Part shown: piece by piece, positions 44,291 through 52,201 of the stretch
Numbering within the stretch: position 1 is the stretch's first letter
Layout of the letters: every line of letters begins with the position of its first letter
From: Arcobacter sp. LA11
GTDB lineage: Bacteria; Campylobacterota; Campylobacteria; Campylobacterales; Arcobacteraceae
DNA: 64,000 bases
Assembly (NCBI RefSeq): GCF_001895145.1
Contig: NZ_BDIR01000001.1
Span: forward strand, 124,001-188,000
Direction: 5' to 3'
The notes under the pieces: generated by a model
Told to the model about the DNA's origin: nothing
What the model saw: the letters and a program-made list of their open reading frames with translations, nothing else
Database searches by the model: none
Program-made: the position numbers and the translations under genes

Positions 44291-45439
44291 TTAGAAATCA
44301 AAACTAAAAGTACTACCTTCTTTTAGTTTTGATTGAACATTAAATTTTATATTGTATTTCAAGCAAATATTTTGAACAATATTTAATCCAATACCAAAGC
44401 CGCCACTATCTTTTGTAGCTCTATAGTATCTATTAAATATATCTTTTATTTTTTTATCTTCTATTCCAATACCATTATCTTTTATTATTAATTTTTTATT
44501 TTTTAATGTAATCTCTACAAATCCAGATTTTTTATTGTATTTGATTGCATTTGATACTATGTTGTTAAATAGTCTTGTAAAATCATTTTCATCTATTTTA
44601 AATTTTGTATCTTCTAAATCAGTGATTAGTTTAATCTTCTTTTTCTCGGCAAGTACTTCAAAATATTTTAGTTGTTGAGTTATTACTTGGTTTAGAGATA
44701 TCTCTTTCAAATCAATTTCTTCGTCTCTTTCTTCTAAAAATGTATAGGTTAAGTCTTTATATATTTCTGATATCTTTTGAGCTGCTAATTTGATTCTAGT
44801 AACTTGTTTATTTGAAAGTTCTTCTGTTTCAGAAGACATTAAAATAGCACTAATAGGAGTATTTAGTTCATGTGTTGTATCTTTTATAAAGGTATTTAGT
44901 TTTTCTCTCTCATCTTTTATTGGTTTTAAAAATAGTTTTGCTAAATAAAAACCAACGAGTGCTAAAATAGAGTATATAATTAGAAATATAAGAATGATAT
45001 TTGTTTTTAATTCATTAAGTGTCTTATAAAATGAGTTGTCTTTTATGGCAATATAGGATACTCCTAAGTGACCATATGTTGAGTTATCAGTTAAGATAAA
45101 GTATTTATCCTTTTCTATAATCTTTTTTGAAAAATCTAATTTATCTTGAATTTTTCCATAAATTTTTGTTTTATTTGAATCATATAGTGAAAAGTTATAA
45201 TCATCTTCAAAGAGCAGGTCTTCTATAGGAGTTTTTTTACCACTCATATGAACAAGAATAATTCTAGATGATATATTTGAAGCTACATTTTGCATTTTTG
45301 TTTTTGTTAAATCAAAATATAGTTTTTTTTCATTTTGATAATAAAGAAGAGCAACTAGTATCATTAGAACGAGTGAACTTCCTAAATAAAGGCCAAAAAA
45401 TCTAAGAAAAGTTCTTTTTTCACTTTGTGTTAAATCTAT
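44291..45439 (-). CDS. Sensor histidine kinase (paralogue 1), apparent AUA start
   Basis: The first in-frame ATG (45364) falls inside the first membrane helix. Upstream the frame reads IDLTQSEKRTFLRFFGLYLG, matching the paralogue at 46190 (VIDLTRSEKNTFFRFLGLYLG), but contains no ATG, GTG or TTG before the stop at 45449-45451. An ATA at 45437-45439 lies 6 bases after AAGGA and would give 382 residues. Two membrane helices flank a short periplasmic sensor; the H-box is DTTHELNTPISAIL; HATPase has NNIVSNAIKYN and GGFGIGLNIV. It is divergent from response regulator 1. Alternatives: truncated or dead gene, or a base-call error. Confidence 0.8.
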   Translation of the reverse strand: MDLTQSEKRTFLRFFGLYLGSSLVLMILVALLYYQNEKKLYFDLTKTKMQNVASNISSRIILVHMSGKKTPIEDLLFEDDYNFSLYDSNKTKIYGKIQDKLDFSKKIIEKDKYFILTDNSTYGHLGVSYIAIKDNSFYKTLNELKTNIILIFLIIYSILALVGFYLAKLFLKPIKDEREKLNTFIKDTTHELNTPISAILMSSETEELSNKQVTRIKLAAQKISEIYKDLTYTFLEERDEEIDLKEISLNQVITQQLKYFEVLAEKKKIKLITDLEDTKFKIDENDFTRLFNNIVSNAIKYNKKSGFVEITLKNKKLIIKDNGIGIEDKKIKDIFNRYYRATKDSGGFGIGLNIVQNICLKYNIKFNVQSKLKEGSTFSFDF

Positions 45440-45521
45440 TTTATATCCTTATTTTTAAGTTTTATATTTTGGGATTATATCATAAACTATTTTTTCCATA
45501 TACAATACACAGAAAATTTAC

Positions 45522-45527
45522 TATACT
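45522..45527 (+). promoter_or_regulatory. -10 element of response regulator 1, leaderless-type spacing
   Basis: TATACT ends 6 bases before ATG 45534, and no Shine-Dalgarno is visible. The same hexamer precedes response regulator 2 with a 7-base gap. Confidence 0.5.
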
Positions 45528-45533
45528 TACAAT

Positions 45534-46193
45534 ATGAAAATATTATTACTTGAAGATGATACTTTATTAAATGAAATCATAGAAGAATTTTTAACTGATT
45601 TAGATTATGATGTTATTTCAACTTATGATGGAGAAGAGGCTTTAGAAACTATCTATGATAACTCTTTTGACTTGTTAATACTTGATGTAAATGTTCCATC
45701 TTTAAGTGGTTTTGATCTATTAAAAGGGCTAAAAGACAATAGTATTAATATCCCTACAATTTTTATAACTTCACTTCATACTTCAAAAGATATGGAAAAA
45801 GGTTTTAATTCTGGTGCTGATGATTATATAAAAAAACCTTTTCATTTAAGTGAATTAAAATTACGAATAAACAATATAAAAAGACTTCGTCAAATTGAAA
45901 GTTCAGGGTTTGTAAAATTGAATATGGATATTTCATATAATTATGATACGAAAGTTATTACTGTAGAAGAGATAGAAACTTATTTATCAAAAACAGAATC
46001 AAAGGTTTTTGAATACTTTATAAAAAATCAAAATAAATCAATCTCAATTGAAGAGATATCTTTAAATAACTGGATATATGATGATGTACCTACTGCTACA
46101 ACTATTAGAACATATATAAAGAACTTACGAAAAGTATTAGGAAAAGATAGAATCACTACTATTAAAGGAATAGGATATAAACTAAATCTTTAA
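45534..46193 (+). CDS. OmpR-family response regulator (paralogue 1)
   Basis: 219 residues. Receiver domain (1-118): acidic pair EDD (7-9), phosphoacceptor Asp in LLILDVNVPSLSGF, and conserved Lys in DYIKKPF. The C-terminal winged-helix domain (about 125-219) ends in VPTATTIRTYIKNLRKVLG and GIGYKLNL. It is nearly the same length as paralogue 2 and clearly a duplicate. It runs opposite to kinase 1 (divergent) and converges with kinase 2, overlapping its stop by 4 bases. Cognate kinase is probably kinase 1, kinase 2 or both. Confidence 0.93.
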   Translation: MKILLLEDDTLLNEIIEEFLTDLDYDVISTYDGEEALETIYDNSFDLLILDVNVPSLSGFDLLKGLKDNSINIPTIFITSLHTSKDMEKGFNSGADDYIKKPFHLSELKLRINNIKRLRQIESSGFVKLNMDISYNYDTKVITVEEIETYLSKTESKVFEYFIKNQNKSISIEEISLNNWIYDDVPTATTIRTYIKNLRKVLGKDRITTIKGIGYKLNL

Positions 46194-47377
46194 AATGTTA
46201 GAGTAAAAGTTGTTCCTATTTTTTCTTCAGATTCTACTTCTATTTTTATATTATACTCTTGACAAATATGATAAACAATATTTAATCCAATACCAAAACC
46301 ACCTTGATCTTTAGTTGCTCTATAGTAACGGTTGAAAATATCTTTTAAGAGTTCTTTTTTTATTCCTATTCCGGTATCTTCTATTGAAAGCGTATTATCT
46401 TTAAGTTTTATATTTATTGTTCCACCAATATTATTGTATTTGATAGCATTTGATATGATATTGTTAACAAGTCTAATAAAGTTTTCTTTATCTATTAAAA
46501 ATGTGCTGGGTTCTAAGTGTGATATTATTTTAAGTTGTTTCTTTGAAGCAAAAGATTCAAAATATTCTATTTGTTCTTTAAGTATTTTATCTAGCTGTAG
46601 ATTTGATGGAGTTGTTTTTTTTGAACTATCTTGTAAAAAGAGATAGACTAAATCTTTATATATCTCTGATATTCTTTTTGCACTTAGATTGATTCTTTGC
46701 ATATTTTTTTCTGTAGGAATAGCATCTTTACTTGTACTCATCAAAATTGCAGTAATAGGAGTATTTAGTTCATGGGTTGTATCTTTTATAAAGTTATTTA
46801 GCTTTCTTCTTTCATTTATTATAGGAGTAATAAATAAATTTGCTAAATAGTAACCAATTATTGCAATAATAGAATAGATAATTACAAAATAGAGAATAAT
46901 ATCTTCTATAAGTTTTGTGATTTTGTCTTTAAAGAAATTTTCTTTTATAGCTATATGATAAACTCCAAGATGTCCTCTAGGCGTTCCATCTACTAGGATA
47001 TAGTTTTCATCAATTTTTTGAAGTCTTTCTCCTAGGTTTATTCTATCATCAATATTTCCAGCTAGTCTTCGATGATTTTTATCATATAAAGCATAATCAT
47101 ATTTTATAAACTTTGCAAGTTTTGTTGTGTTTATAGTAAGTTCAGACATATGTGCATAGATAATACTTGATGAAACTTTTGAAGCAACATTTTGCATATT
47201 TGAAGTGATCAAATCATAGTGAAGTTTTGATTCTATTTTATAAAAAAGATAGAAGATAACTGACAATAATATAAAAGAAGAACCAAGATATAATCCTAGA
47301 AATCTAAAAAAAGTATTTTTTTCACTTCTTGTTAAATCGATAACCAACCCCTTTGATTGTTTCAATGTATTCATCAC
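46190..47377 (-). CDS. Sensor histidine kinase (paralogue 2)
   Basis: 395 residues from ATG 47377, which overlaps the response-regulator 2 coding sequence by 56 bases; no good Shine-Dalgarno precedes that ATG. By comparison with paralogue 1, translation might instead begin nearer the IDLTRSEK segment, after AAAGGGG. Two membrane helices (about 28-48 and 150-172) flank a short periplasmic sensor. H-box DTTHELNTPITAIL, N-box NNIISNAIKYN, G2 GGFGIGLNIV. It is an ArsS-like kinase with no PAS or HAMP evident. Cotranscribed with response regulator 2. Confidence 0.9.
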   Translation of the reverse strand: MMNTLKQSKGLVIDLTRSEKNTFFRFLGLYLGSSFILLSVIFYLFYKIESKLHYDLITSNMQNVASKVSSSIIYAHMSELTINTTKLAKFIKYDYALYDKNHRRLAGNIDDRINLGERLQKIDENYILVDGTPRGHLGVYHIAIKENFFKDKITKLIEDIILYFVIIYSIIAIIGYYLANLFITPIINERRKLNNFIKDTTHELNTPITAILMSTSKDAIPTEKNMQRINLSAKRISEIYKDLVYLFLQDSSKKTTPSNLQLDKILKEQIEYFESFASKKQLKIISHLEPSTFLIDKENFIRLVNNIISNAIKYNNIGGTINIKLKDNTLSIEDTGIGIKKELLKDIFNRYYRATKDQGGFGIGLNIVYHICQEYNIKIEVESEEKIGTTFTLTF

Positions 47378-47981
47378 CTATAATTTTTCGAATATTCTTT
47401 ATATATGTTCTAATAGTTGATGAAGTTGGTGCACCTTCATAAGTCCAAATATTTGAAGATAATTCATCTTGTGATACGCATCTATTTGTATTGTTTGCAA
47501 GATATTTTAAAATTTGTGCTTCTTTTAGGGGAAGTTTTGTTTTTATTGAGTCATTATCTATAAAATTTAGTTTAGTATTAAACTTTATATTATCATCGAT
47601 AATTATTTCATCTTCTTCTAAATGTAGAAGTCTTTTTATATTGTTTATTCTAAGTTCTAACTCTTTTAATTCAAAGGGTTTTTTTAAATAATCATCTGCT
47701 CCAGCTTTGAACCCTTCTTCCATATCATCAACAGAATTAAGTGAGGTAATAAATATTGCAGGAGTAGTTATATTGTTTTCTCTTAAATTTTTTAAAAATT
47801 CAAAACCTGTTATACTTGGGACGTTTACATCTAATATAAGTAAGTCAAAATGTTCATCATATATATACTCACTAGCTTTTAAACCATCGTATACTGAGAT
47901 TACTTCATATTCTAAAGAGTCTAAAAACTCTTCTATTATTTCATTTAAAATTAAATCATCTTCTAATAGTAATATCTTCAT
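47322..47981 (-). CDS. OmpR-family response regulator (paralogue 2)
   Basis: The frame is open to 48023, but ATG 47981 gives MKILLLEDDLILNEI, the same start and same 219-residue length as paralogue 1. TATACT (minus strand, 47989-47994) ends 7 bases before this ATG, suggesting a leaderless mRNA. Receiver motifs EDD, LLILDVNVPSITGF and DYLKKPF are intact. The winged-helix domain ends TIRTYIKNIRKIIG and GVGYRFNKK. It shares an operon with kinase 2 and is divergent from yceI, a possible target. Confidence 0.92.
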   Translation of the reverse strand: MKILLLEDDLILNEIIEEFLDSLEYEVISVYDGLKASEYIYDEHFDLLILDVNVPSITGFEFLKNLRENNITTPAIFITSLNSVDDMEEGFKAGADDYLKKPFELKELELRINNIKRLLHLEEDEIIIDDNIKFNTKLNFIDNDSIKTKLPLKEAQILKYLANNTNRCVSQDELSSNIWTYEGAPTSSTIRTYIKNIRKIIGDEYIETIKGVGYRFNKK

Positions 47982-48078
47982 AAAAAGAAGTATAACATAT
48001 AATAAAAATTTATATCTACACATTGACTACACAGAACTTTATTAAAATTCAATTATCAAACAAATCAAGGAGTGAAAA

Positions 48079-48657
48079 ATGAAACTATTAACTAGTGTAA
48101 TTGCAGCGACAGTTTTATCTTTTAGTTTAGCTAATGCTACGCCTCATTCATTAGATGCAGGTCATTCAGAAGTTGGATTTTCTGTAAAACATTTAATGAT
48201 TACTAATGTAAAGGGTGAATTTAACGAATTTGATGCGACTATTGATTTCGATTATAAAACTAAAACATTTAACAAGTTAAATGCAGTTATTCAAACAAAG
48301 TCAGTTGATACGGGAATAGTAAAAAGAGACAATCACTTAAGAAGTGAGGACTTTTTTCTAGCAGATAAACATCCTCAGATTACTTTTAATATGAAGTCAT
48401 ATAAAGGTGATGGTGAAGAAGGTGTTATGATTGGTGATTTAACAATTAGAGGTATTTCTAAAGAAGTAAAACTAAATGTTGAAGAAATAGGTACAATTAA
48501 AGATCTTCAGGGTAATAACCGTGTTGGATTTACTTTAAAAGGGAAAATTAATAGAGGTGATTTTGATCTTAAATGGAATAAAGCCTTAGAACTAGGTGGT
48601 TTTGCAGTAGGTGAAAAAGTAAAACTTGAAGTTGAAGTTCAAGCTATTGAACAATAA
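48079..48657 (+). CDS. YceI-family periplasmic protein
   Basis: 192 residues with a signal peptide (MKLLTSVIAATVLSFSLANA) and AAGGAG upstream. The mature lipocalin-like YceI domain begins HSLDAGHSEVGFSVKHLM and has DNHLRSEDFFLADKHPQITF and LTIRGISKEVKL, all family hallmarks. YceI proteins bind isoprenoid-type lipids in the periplasm and respond to base or acid stress. It is divergent from the response regulator 2 operon and upstream of the metal-peptide operon, but has its own spacing of 70 bases from it. Confidence 0.94.
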   Translation: MKLLTSVIAATVLSFSLANATPHSLDAGHSEVGFSVKHLMITNVKGEFNEFDATIDFDYKTKTFNKLNAVIQTKSVDTGIVKRDNHLRSEDFFLADKHPQITFNMKSYKGDGEEGVMIGDLTIRGISKEVKLNVEEIGTIKDLQGNNRVGFTLKGKINRGDFDLKWNKALELGGFAVGEKVKLEVEVQAIEQ

Positions 48658-48690
48658 TTTTTATTTAAAATAGTTTTAAACAAAAAAAAA

Positions 48691-48696
48691 TATAAT
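48691..48696 (+). promoter_or_regulatory. Probable -10 of the Cys-rich peptide operon
   Basis: TATAAT 30 bases before ATG 48727; the Shine-Dalgarno AAAGGGA lies between. Confidence 0.45.
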
Positions 48697-48726
48697 AACC
48701 AAACTTATAAAAAAAGGGAAAATAAA

Positions 48727-49038
48727 ATGAAAAATACAAAAATTAAATTAGCAGGTATTCTTTTAGGAGCTGCATTGGCAAGTACAGGTGCATATGCAGG
48801 TGAAAAAAGTGGTTCTTGTGGTGCTGGTAAATGTGGTGGTGACATGAAGAAAACTGAAAAGAAAATGGATGGTTCTTGTGGTGCTGGTAAATGTGGTGGC
48901 GACATGAAAAAAGACGGTAAGAAAATGGATGGTAAAAAAATGGACGGTTCTTGCGGTGCTGGTAAATGTGGTGGCGATATGAAAAAAGATGGTAAGAAAA
49001 AAATGTCAGGTTCTTGTGGCGCTGGTAAATGTGGGTGA
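48727..49038 (+). CDS. Cys-rich repetitive precursor peptide (HvfA/bufferin-like RiPP substrate)
   Basis: 103 residues with a signal peptide (1-24, ending STGAYA). The mature part has four copies of GSCGAGKCG separated by MKK/KKMDG spacers. Eight Cys lie in Gly-rich settings close to the EGKCG-type motifs of HvfA and bufferins. Known members are modified by a DUF692 (MNIO) enzyme to give copper-binding groups. The next two genes are exactly such an enzyme and a DUF2063 partner, so this is very probably their substrate. The stop falls directly after KCG; removing one G of GGG (49033-49035) would add EMAKNRN before a stop at 49058-49060, so the end may be frameshifted. Confidence 0.85.
   Translation: MKNTKIKLAGILLGAALASTGAYAGEKSGSCGAGKCGGDMKKTEKKMDGSCGAGKCGGDMKKDGKKMDGKKMDGSCGAGKCGGDMKKDGKKKMSGSCGAGKCG
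48811..49038 (+). repeat. Four tandem coding repeats in the precursor peptide gene
   Basis: Units starting GGTTCTTG(T/C)GG(T/C)GCTGG begin at 48811, 48871, 48946 and 49009 (spacing 60, 75 and 63 bases). The last unit is cut short by the stop. Confidence 0.9.
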
Positions 49039-49086
49039 AATGGCGAAGAATCGTAATTAAGTAAAAAATAAAAGGCAAAAAAATTA

Positions 49087-49908
49087 ATGATAAATATTGA
49101 AGGATGTGGTTTAGGATTAAGAAGTGATTTTCTTTTAGATGTAAAAAAGAGTAATTTTCAACCTGATTGGTGGGAAGTTACTCCAGAAAATTGGATGCAT
49201 ATGCCAAAACTTTTTGAGAAAGCATTTGAAGAAGCAGTTTTTTCTAGACCTACAATAGCTCATGGTTTATCATTATCAATAGGATCTGTTGACAAACTCA
49301 ATCGTAAGTTTGTTAAACAGGTCAAAGAATTTTTAGATAGATACAATATAGAATACTATTCTGAACATCTTTCTTTTTCATCATTTGATGGAAAACAATC
49401 TTATGAACTTCTACCTGTTCCAATGACTAAAAAAATGGTAAATCATATTAGTGATAGAGTAAAAGAAGTTGAGGATATTATTCAAAGAAACTTAATACTT
49501 GAAAATGCTACATATTATTATGTACCTTATTCTGAGATGAGAGAAGTTGATTTTATAAACGAAGTACTTGAAAAGTCAGGTGCAAAAATGCTTCTTGATG
49601 TAAACAACGTTTTTGTAAATTCAGTAAATCATACTTTTAAAGCTAGAAAATTTATAGATGAAATTGATAAAAGTAAAGTAGCGTACATGCATATGGCAGG
49701 ACATTTTCATGATGAAGATTCAAATATGAAAATAGACTCTCATGGTATGCCTATAAACTCTGGAACTTGGAAGTTATTAGAATATACTTTAAAACAAATA
49801 AACGCTCCTGTTATGATAGAAAGAGATAACAATATCCCTCCTTTAGAAACTTTAGCAGATGAGTATAAGCAGATGAAAAAGATTGTTAAAAGAGTTCAAA
49901 ATGGCTAA
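49087..49908 (+). CDS. DUF692 multinuclear iron oxidase (MNIO; HvfB/BufB-like)
   Basis: 273 residues forming a TIM-barrel-type MNIO domain. Likely metal ligands are visible: AHGLSLS (His near 60), YYSEHLSF (Glu, His), LENATYY, MLLDVNNVFVN, HMAGHFHDE, DSHGMPI and MIERDNNIP. These correspond to the conserved His/Asp/Glu/Asn set of DUF692 enzymes such as MbnB. The expected role is oxidative modification of cysteines in the upstream peptide, producing thiol-derived copper ligands. It starts 48 bases after the peptide stop; the DUF2063 gene overlaps its end. Confidence 0.92.
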   Translation: MINIEGCGLGLRSDFLLDVKKSNFQPDWWEVTPENWMHMPKLFEKAFEEAVFSRPTIAHGLSLSIGSVDKLNRKFVKQVKEFLDRYNIEYYSEHLSFSSFDGKQSYELLPVPMTKKMVNHISDRVKEVEDIIQRNLILENATYYYVPYSEMREVDFINEVLEKSGAKMLLDVNNVFVNSVNHTFKARKFIDEIDKSKVAYMHMAGHFHDEDSNMKIDSHGMPINSGTWKLLEYTLKQINAPVMIERDNNIPPLETLADEYKQMKKIVKRVQNG

Positions 49909-50596
49909 ATCTAATATGATAGAAAAAGATATTCAAGGTAGATTTTTTGATATTTTAATAGACCAAAAAGATGGCTTTGATGGTACAGTTTTGAATGTGT
50001 ACCAAAAACTTGTTTTTATGAGATTTGATGAGGTTATTAGAAACTCTATGCCTTTATTTGTTGAATATATATCAAATGCCGAAATAGAAAAAGCTATCAT
50101 ACTTTTTATGAAAAATACGCCTGAAACTCCTTTTGTTTGGCAGGTTCCCAATGATTTTAGAAAGTTTGTAAAAAAAGCAAAACTATTCCATGATAGAAAA
50201 TATTTATATGAACTTTTATATTATGATTGGATAGAAGTTGAAATTTATATGAGAGAGTATAAATTAAAAAAGTTAGACAAGTTCAAGTGGAAAAATAGTT
50301 ATACTTTTTCAAAATCTGCAAGAATTAAAAAATTTCAATATGATTTGATAAACTCAGATTATCAAACAAAAAGAGAAAATTATGTATTGATTTATTATGA
50401 TTTTGATGAAAATACAGTTGTATATAGGGAAATTAACCCTTTAATTTTTTATCTATTAAAATCTTTAGATAATAAAGATACAATTGAATCTAAACTAAAA
50501 ATATTATGTAAAGAGAATGAAATAGATTTAAAAGAAGCAAAAACACTTTTAAAGGCTTCTTTTGAAGAGTTATATAAAAAGAGAGTTTTCTTTTAA
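49901..50596 (+). CDS. DUF2063-type partner of the MNIO enzyme (HvfC/BufC-like)
   Basis: The frame opens at 49883, but ATG 49901, overlapping the DUF692 stop (ATGGCTAA), is the better start; 231 residues. The N-terminal helical part (VLNVYQKLVFMRFDEVIRNSMPLFVEYI, about 30-57, seen as a DUF2063-like helical bundle) and YELLYYDWIEVEIYMRE fit the family. The C-terminal half (about 150-231) resembles a winged-helix/PqqD-like peptide-recognition region (LIYYDFDENTVVYREINPL). In related systems this protein assists the MNIO enzyme in binding precursor. No DoxX-type fourth gene follows. Confidence 0.82.
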   Translation: MAKSNMIEKDIQGRFFDILIDQKDGFDGTVLNVYQKLVFMRFDEVIRNSMPLFVEYISNAEIEKAIILFMKNTPETPFVWQVPNDFRKFVKKAKLFHDRKYLYELLYYDWIEVEIYMREYKLKKLDKFKWKNSYTFSKSARIKKFQYDLINSDYQTKRENYVLIYYDFDENTVVYREINPLIFYLLKSLDNKDTIESKLKILCKENEIDLKEAKTLLKASFEELYKKRVFF

Positions 50597-50603
50597 TCCT
50601 TTC

Positions 50604-50644
50604 GCAATCTAGTACAATACAGAGAATCTTTTCTGTGATATAAT
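50604..50644 (+). promoter_or_regulatory. Putative activator box and -10 of the azl regulator gene
   Basis: GCAATCTAGTACAA (50604-50617), 21 bases, then TATAAT (50639-50644), 5 bases before ATG 50650. A 14-bp box with 12 identities lies at exactly the same distance from the -10 of azlC. Confidence 0.5.
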
Positions 50645-50649
50645 CTTTT

Positions 50650-51471
50650 ATGGAAAAAAATATTATTCATTCTGCAAAATTTTGGAAACCCGATATCCAA
50701 GAAGATGTTATATTATATAAAGGTCATTTTAATACTTTTGAATTTGATAAACACGTCCATGAAGAGTATACAATTACTTTAGTTCAAGAAGGTAGGATGA
50801 AAGCCTTTTTAGATGGCTTTTCCCATAGTTTTAACAAATCAGCAATATTAACTCTAAATCCTGATGAAGTTCATGCTTGTAAAACTTCAAATAATGAAGG
50901 ATATAAGTATAATTCTATTTATTTTAAGTCCTCTATTTTTGAGAAAATATTTGAAGATTCTTCTTCTAAAAATATATATTTTAAAAAGAATACTTTAGAA
51001 AATAAAGAGATATATAGAAAATTGTCTTTTTTAGTTTCTCAAAATGAAAAGGATTCTATTTCTAAGTTAGATTTTGAGTGTCAATTTATTGACATTTTAA
51101 AAGACATTGTGTATTTAAATACGAATAAAAATACGCAAAGTAATACATCTGGTAATTCATCACTTATCCTAAAAGCAAAAGAATTTATGAATGATAACTT
51201 CTCCCTAGATTTAAGTTTAGATGATATTGCAAATGAATTAAATGTTTCAAAATACCATCTACTAAGGCTTTTTAAGGAAAAAACATATCTTTCTCCTCAT
51301 ACGTATTTGATGTTAAGAAGAGTAGAAAAAGCAAAACAAGCTTTACAAAATGGTGAATCAATTATAAATACAGCATACCTTTGTGGATTTACTGACCAAA
51401 GTCATTTAAATAAAAGATTTAAAGCTATAACTGGACTTACCCCAGGCTCATATAAAAGTTTCTTTAATTAG
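50650..51471 (+). CDS. AraC-family regulator with N-terminal cupin domain
   Basis: 273 residues. An N-terminal AraC-binding cupin-like region (about 10-150; HVHEEYTITLVQEGRMKAFLDG and LTLNPDEVHACKT) is followed by the AraC DNA-binding domain (about 170-273) with LSLDDIANELNVSKYHLLRLF and AYLCGFTDQSHLNKRFKAI. It precedes azlCD by 46 bases on the same strand; a shared promoter box suggests it controls both itself and azlCD, probably in response to an amino acid. No Shine-Dalgarno and a -10 only 5 bases upstream suggest leaderless translation. Confidence 0.9.
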   Translation: MEKNIIHSAKFWKPDIQEDVILYKGHFNTFEFDKHVHEEYTITLVQEGRMKAFLDGFSHSFNKSAILTLNPDEVHACKTSNNEGYKYNSIYFKSSIFEKIFEDSSSKNIYFKKNTLENKEIYRKLSFLVSQNEKDSISKLDFECQFIDILKDIVYLNTNKNTQSNTSGNSSLILKAKEFMNDNFSLDLSLDDIANELNVSKYHLLRLFKEKTYLSPHTYLMLRRVEKAKQALQNGESIINTAYLCGFTDQSHLNKRFKAITGLTPGSYKSFFN

Positions 51472-51511
51472 CAATATTGTACAAGATTTTTTTTCTTTTT
51501 ATAGCTAAAAT
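51471..51511 (+). promoter_or_regulatory. Putative activator box and -10 of azlCD
   Basis: GCAATATTGTACAA (51471-51484), 21 bases, TAAAAT (51506-51511), then ATG after 6 bases. It mirrors the regulator's own promoter. Confidence 0.5.
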
Positions 51512-51517
51512 ATTGTT

Positions 51518-52201
51518 ATGAAAAATGATTTTAGAAATGGTTTTATAGCTAATATCCCAATAGGTTTTAGTGTTTTTGCATATGGTTCAGTATTAGGAAT
51601 ATTATGTACTCAAAAAGGTGTTGAGTTTCATGAATTGATATTAATGAACTTTTTTATTTTTGCAGGTTCTGCACAATTTGTTATGGTAGATATGTGGAGT
51701 AATACTTTAGATATTTTAGGAATAATTCTTGCTGCACTTATGATAAATCTTAGATATTTTTTAGTTGGAGCTTCTTTAAACTCTTTATTTATCTCAAGTA
51801 ATAAAAAAGACAAATTTAAATATATGCATCTTGTTGCAGATGAGAACTGGGCTATTACTATGGGTAAATTAAAAACAGAAGAACTTACTCCTCTTTTTTT
51901 ATTTGGTGGTGGAGTATCTATATTATTTACTTGGTCTTTAGGAACTATTAGTGGATATACCTTAGGAGAGTTTATAACACAGCCTTCAAAATATGGCTTA
52001 GACTTTGCTTTTGTTGCTATCTTTACTGCACTTGCATTTAATATGTATAAAGGAAGAGAGGATTTAATTCCTTGGCTTATAACAGCACTTTGTGCAGTAA
52101 TATGTGAGTATTTTATTCCTGGAAAGTTTTATATAGTTATAGGTGCTGTTTGTGGTTCAATTAGTGCTGTGTACTTACATAAAAGGCAAATAAGTGAATG
52201 A
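51518..52201 (+). CDS. azlC: AzlC-type branched-chain amino acid exporter, large subunit
   Basis: 227 residues with six to seven hydrophobic helices. NIPIGFSVFAYGSVLGILC, NFFIFAGSAQFVMVDMW and LMINLRYFLVGASL are typical AzlC/YgaZ motifs. With AzlD it exports branched-chain amino acids (azaleucine resistance). azlD overlaps its end by 8 bases. The upstream AraC-type gene is the likely regulator. Confidence 0.93.
   Translation: MKNDFRNGFIANIPIGFSVFAYGSVLGILCTQKGVEFHELILMNFFIFAGSAQFVMVDMWSNTLDILGIILAALMINLRYFLVGASLNSLFISSNKKDKFKYMHLVADENWAITMGKLKTEELTPLFLFGGGVSILFTWSLGTISGYTLGEFITQPSKYGLDFAFVAIFTALAFNMYKGREDLIPWLITALCAVICEYFIPGKFYIVIGAVCGSISAVYLHKRQISE

Noticed and set aside
48743-49078. Long frames antisense to the Cys-rich peptide gene
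   Set aside because: They arise from the repetitive sequence of the peptide gene; they have no ribosome-binding site and give low-complexity His/Phe-rich products.
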